A stretch of 33,214 nt of DNA from Gammaproteobacteria bacterium (GTDB taxonomy: Bacteria > Pseudomonadota > Gammaproteobacteria > Thiomicrospirales > Thiomicrospiraceae). Both the position numbers and the translations under genes were made by a program. Each line of letters begins with the position of its first letter. The first letter of the stretch is position 1. Under the pieces are notes generated by a model. It was not told the origin of the DNA. It ran no database searches and worked only from the letters and a program-made list of their open reading frames with translations. The stretch spans positions 1 to 33,214 of the forward strand of contig JAADDM010000271.1 in the NCBI GenBank assembly GCA_013153955.1. Direction: 5' to 3'. Below are positions 31,083 through 33,214 of this stretch, piece by piece.

Positions 31083-31853
31083 TTACTTTAGATGTTGCTT
31101 GGCAATCTGTTTAAGTGTCTTTACACCTAAGTTGGCTTGTTCGGCAAAGGCAAGTGCGCGAGTAAGTCTTGCGGGTGCTGAACGGCCCATGCAGCCGTGC
31201 TCAAGATCTCCGTTAATCGCTTCAAGCAGTCCTTCCATTAAAGCCGCTCTATCATTTGATTGGTTTGTTAACCAATCCTGAATATCAAGCACATCCTTAG
31301 CAACTTGATTCATGACGGTTTTGTGAGTAGTTGCCAATCCTTCGACATTACCGCCTACTTCTAACCCTGCGATATTCGTCGTTAAAATATAGAGATTTTT
31401 TCTTACCAGTTCATAGGTAAGTGCGGCTTCTGAATCTAAGATAAAGCTAGGTAGGTCTAGCTGAGATAGGGCTTCAAAGACCAGCTTGGCATTCGGTCCA
31501 TAAATAGGCGAAGGCAGAACTACCTTACTGTCCATTCCACGCTTTTTTTCAAACCAGACTGAGACAACGGTTGGGTCAACAATATTCGCAGACAGCCAAT
31601 CTCTAGGCAGAAGTTCATTCTGAAGCAGGATAAGTCTGTCCTTCCACTGTTCAGGTAGGCTACTGAGTACAGAAGCAATGTCCGCCTCACCTACCGAGAC
31701 TAGAATCGCCGCAGGGTTTGGAATCTCTTTTGCAACCGTGTGTGTGTTCATCTGTCGAGTGATGCCTTGAACGGGGTAGCCTAATTTTAAAAAACCGTGA
31801 GCAAATACGCTGCCGAGTTCACCTAAGCCAATGACAATAATGGTATCTTTCAT
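31083..31853 (-). CDS. Host Rossmann-fold NAD(P)-binding oxidoreductase-like protein
   Basis: ATG 31853 has AGGTG seven bases upstream; a GTG nine bases earlier does not. The 256-residue protein begins MKDTIIVIGLGELGSVFAHG, a beta-alpha-beta dinucleotide fold with GxGxxG, and continues ILVSVGEADIASVLSSLPEQ and RLILLQNELLPRDWL. The C-terminal half is helical (YELVRKNLYILTTNIAGLEV then TTHKTVMNQVAKDVLDIQDW), resembling ketopantoate reductase or 6-phosphogluconate dehydrogenase-like proteins. Substrate unknown. It is host DNA, next to the phage left end. Confidence 0.75.
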   Translation of the reverse strand: MKDTIIVIGLGELGSVFAHGFLKLGYPVQGITRQMNTHTVAKEIPNPAAILVSVGEADIASVLSSLPEQWKDRLILLQNELLPRDWLSANIVDPTVVSVWFEKKRGMDSKVVLPSPIYGPNAKLVFEALSQLDLPSFILDSEAALTYELVRKNLYILTTNIAGLEVGGNVEGLATTHKTVMNQVAKDVLDIQDWLTNQSNDRAALMEGLLEAINGDLEHGCMGRSAPARLTRALAFAEQANLGVKTLKQIAKQHLK

Positions 31854-32211
31854 GTGTATCACCTATTGAGGCCTCTGGATAATGGGCGCTCTGTTTATGT
31901 TTATCAGCCCTTCAAATAAAAGAGGGGGTGAAGGTTACTTTAAGGGGGGAATAATGCTGTGCACCTATGCACCAAAATGGACTAAATAGCCCGTTTTGTG
32001 CAGCGCTTTTCTTGTAGAATATAGCGTAGCGAACTTTGTATACGGCGACTGTTTACCAAGGTATTAAAGTTTTTCTGAATGTGACGGTCATTTGCGTCAG
32101 TCTCTACCGACACCCTAGATATGCCTCTATTCAGAAATGCTTTACCGCTTTAGAACAGTGTGCTTGTGAGATAAAGTACCCTCTTAAATAATAGTGATTA
32201 GGATATTAGCA
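31854..32211. other. Intergenic region with divergent host promoters
   Basis: About 360 bases separate the divergent oxidoreductase and the small membrane gene. I see a likely plus-strand promoter at its right end but no RNA gene, repeat or other feature I can support. Confidence 0.5.
32164..32192 (+). promoter_or_regulatory. Candidate promoter of small membrane gene
   Basis: TTGTGA (32164-32169), 17 bases, AATAAT (32187-32192), then the ATG 20 bases later with AGGA in between. Spacing is ideal and both boxes are fair matches to sigma-70. Confidence 0.45.
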
Positions 32212-32466
32212 ATGAATGATGAAAAAGCAAAGTTTACTTGGCATTATTATGTGATGGCATTGGGTGCATTAGGCGCGATGTTAGCTGCGACCTTAGGTGC
32301 TAGTGGCGGGATTGTTTCAGGGCTGGCTTTAGCGATTATCAGCCACCCAAGAATTCCGTTTAAAACGCTTACTCGTGTATTCTTTATGGTGCTCTTTATG
32401 ATTCTGTATGTCTTTGCTTTTCCTGAGCCAGAAGTGGTTCGTGCATTAATGGCTGAAAACCAGTAA
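32212..32466 (+). CDS. Host small two-segment membrane protein
   Basis: ATG 32212 with AGGA eight bases upstream gives 84 residues. After a short charged start (MNDEKAKFTWHYYV) there is a Gly/Ala-rich membrane hairpin (VMALGALGAMLAATLGASGG to ALAII, about 14-45) and a second segment (VFFMVLFMILYVFAF, about 57-71). The middle has the basic loop SHPRIPFKTLTR. No family is recognised. It precedes the DtxR regulator by 80 bases in the same direction, so co-transcription is possible. Confidence 0.65.
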   Translation: MNDEKAKFTWHYYVMALGALGAMLAATLGASGGIVSGLALAIISHPRIPFKTLTRVFFMVLFMILYVFAFPEPEVVRALMAENQ

Positions 32467-32546
32467 CCAGAAAGTATAGATGAACGGTGTAACCGACTAG
32501 GTGTGGTGACACTGCTCGATTTTTATGTATTTATTAGGGATGGATT

Positions 32547-33214
32547 ATGTCGACTAAGGCATTGGAAGATTATCTTAAAATTATCTATAAGCTTGAAGGC
32601 GCAGCACCCAGTGGAAAAGGGGTGCAGACCTCAGCCATCGCTGAGCGTTTATCAATCTCACAGGCCTCAGTCTCTAATATGCTGAAAAAATTATCGGCGA
32701 ATGACTATATTGAGTATGCACCTTACTATGGCGTAAGCTTGACAGACTCAGGTCGAAAAATCGCTTTGAATATGATTCGCCGTCACCGCATTTTAGAACA
32801 GTATCTTGTCGAACGCTTAGGCTATACCTGGGATGAGGTGGATGAAGAAGCCGAGGTATTGGAGCATACTATTTCAGACAAACTTACCAACCGTATGTGG
32901 GATGATTTAGGTCAACCGACCCATGATCCTCATGGTTCCCCCATCCCGACGGTAGATGGGGTGGTGATGGAGCAGTTAGGCTCCCCTTTAACGGATATTC
33001 AAATAGGCCAAGGGGTTAAAATTCGACGTATTAAAAATCGCAGTCCAGAAGAGTTGCGTTATTTGGCTTCTATCGGTGTTACGACAGGGGTAGAAATAGA
33101 GGTTAGGAATATCGCACCGCTGAATGGTCCTTTATTGGTGGCTGTTAACGAGGTGAATTTACACGCCATAGACTACCGCTTGGCAATGGCATTGATGGTG
33201 ACGGTTTGTGAAAG
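32547..33214 (+). CDS. DtxR-family metal-dependent regulator (3' end cut by window)
   Basis: ATG 32547 follows AGGGATGG. 222 residues are visible and the frame is still open at the window edge; the usual length is 220-230, so little is missing. Residues 1-70 are the winged helix: MSTKALEDYLKIIYKLEG, TSAIAERLSISQASVSNMLK, YYGVSLTDSGRKIA. Residues about 75-140 are the metal-binding dimerisation domain (RRHRILEQYLVERLGY, DEEAEVLEHTIS, THDPHGSPIP). The C-terminal part (about 150-222) is a FeoA/SH3-like domain (IQIGQGVKIRRIKNR to GVEIEVRNI). The family represses iron- or manganese-uptake genes when metal is bound. Confidence 0.9.
   Translation, partial: MSTKALEDYLKIIYKLEGAAPSGKGVQTSAIAERLSISQASVSNMLKKLSANDYIEYAPYYGVSLTDSGRKIALNMIRRHRILEQYLVERLGYTWDEVDEEAEVLEHTISDKLTNRMWDDLGQPTHDPHGSPIPTVDGVVMEQLGSPLTDIQIGQGVKIRRIKNRSPEELRYLASIGVTTGVEIEVRNIAPLNGPLLVAVNEVNLHAIDYRLAMALMVTVCE

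Noticed and set aside
32503..32685. A 60-aa plus-strand frame at the DtxR gene
   Set aside because: It overlaps the DtxR gene in another frame and lacks a ribosome site.
1..33214. CRISPR arrays, tRNA or rRNA genes, insertion sequences
   Set aside because: None was seen: no spaced repeat array, no cloverleaf with a CCA end, no second transposase.

Overview
The window is most of a Mu-like transposable prophage plus a short piece of host chromosome. The phage runs right to left: nearly all of its genes are on the minus strand. The repressor and left (early) end lie near 29.8-30.6 kb, and the window stops at position 1 inside a distal tail gene, so the right phage end is not included. From about 31.04 kb to the end there is host DNA: a Rossmann-fold oxidoreductase, a small membrane protein and a DtxR-family metal regulator cut by the window edge. 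The AT-rich composition and protein families suggest a gammaproteobacterial host, but I cannot name a genus.

Order of the phage in its own direction (high to low coordinates): a repressor (plus strand) divergent from a Ner-like regulator; a CII-like small DNA-binding protein; transposase MuA and target-choice ATPase MuB; small early genes including a DUF3164 protein and GemA/gp16; a single Mor/C-family activator; a RepA-like hexameric-helicase-type ATPase where Mu carries C; a 65-aa protein; a DUF5675 lysis-position protein, a 3-TM holin, DUF2730 and gp26-like proteins; terminase small and large subunits; portal; gpF; gpG; a large GHKL-ATPase/PD-(D/E)XK protein that does not belong to the virion module; protease gpI with nested scaffold Z; decoration protein; major capsid gpT; head completion genes; a siphovirus-type tail tube; tail chaperones joined by a predicted -1 frameshift; tape measure; and distal tail proteins. 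The head and transposition modules are Mu-type, but the tail looks non-contractile (no sheath gene seen), as in B3/D3112-type transposable phages.

The main regulatory observation is a 19-bp box, CCTTCTCAAACNCTTGAAA on the minus strand, present three times. Each copy lies 22 bp upstream of a TANNCT -10 element. The copies sit in front of the lysis-position gene, the protease and the tail chaperone, the same three places where Mu has Plys, PI and PP. They are probably the sites of the Mor/C-like activator. At two of them the predicted transcription start falls on the A of the ATG, implying leaderless late mRNAs.

The best candidate for an undescribed accessory system is the 674-aa protein at 10932-12956. 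It fuses a Hsp90/MutL-type GHKL ATPase to a C-terminal PD-(D/E)XK (Shedu/DUF4263-like) nuclease. It is wedged between gpG and the PI-like promoter, with its stop codon 2 bp from the promoter box, and looks like a prophage-borne defence cargo gene.
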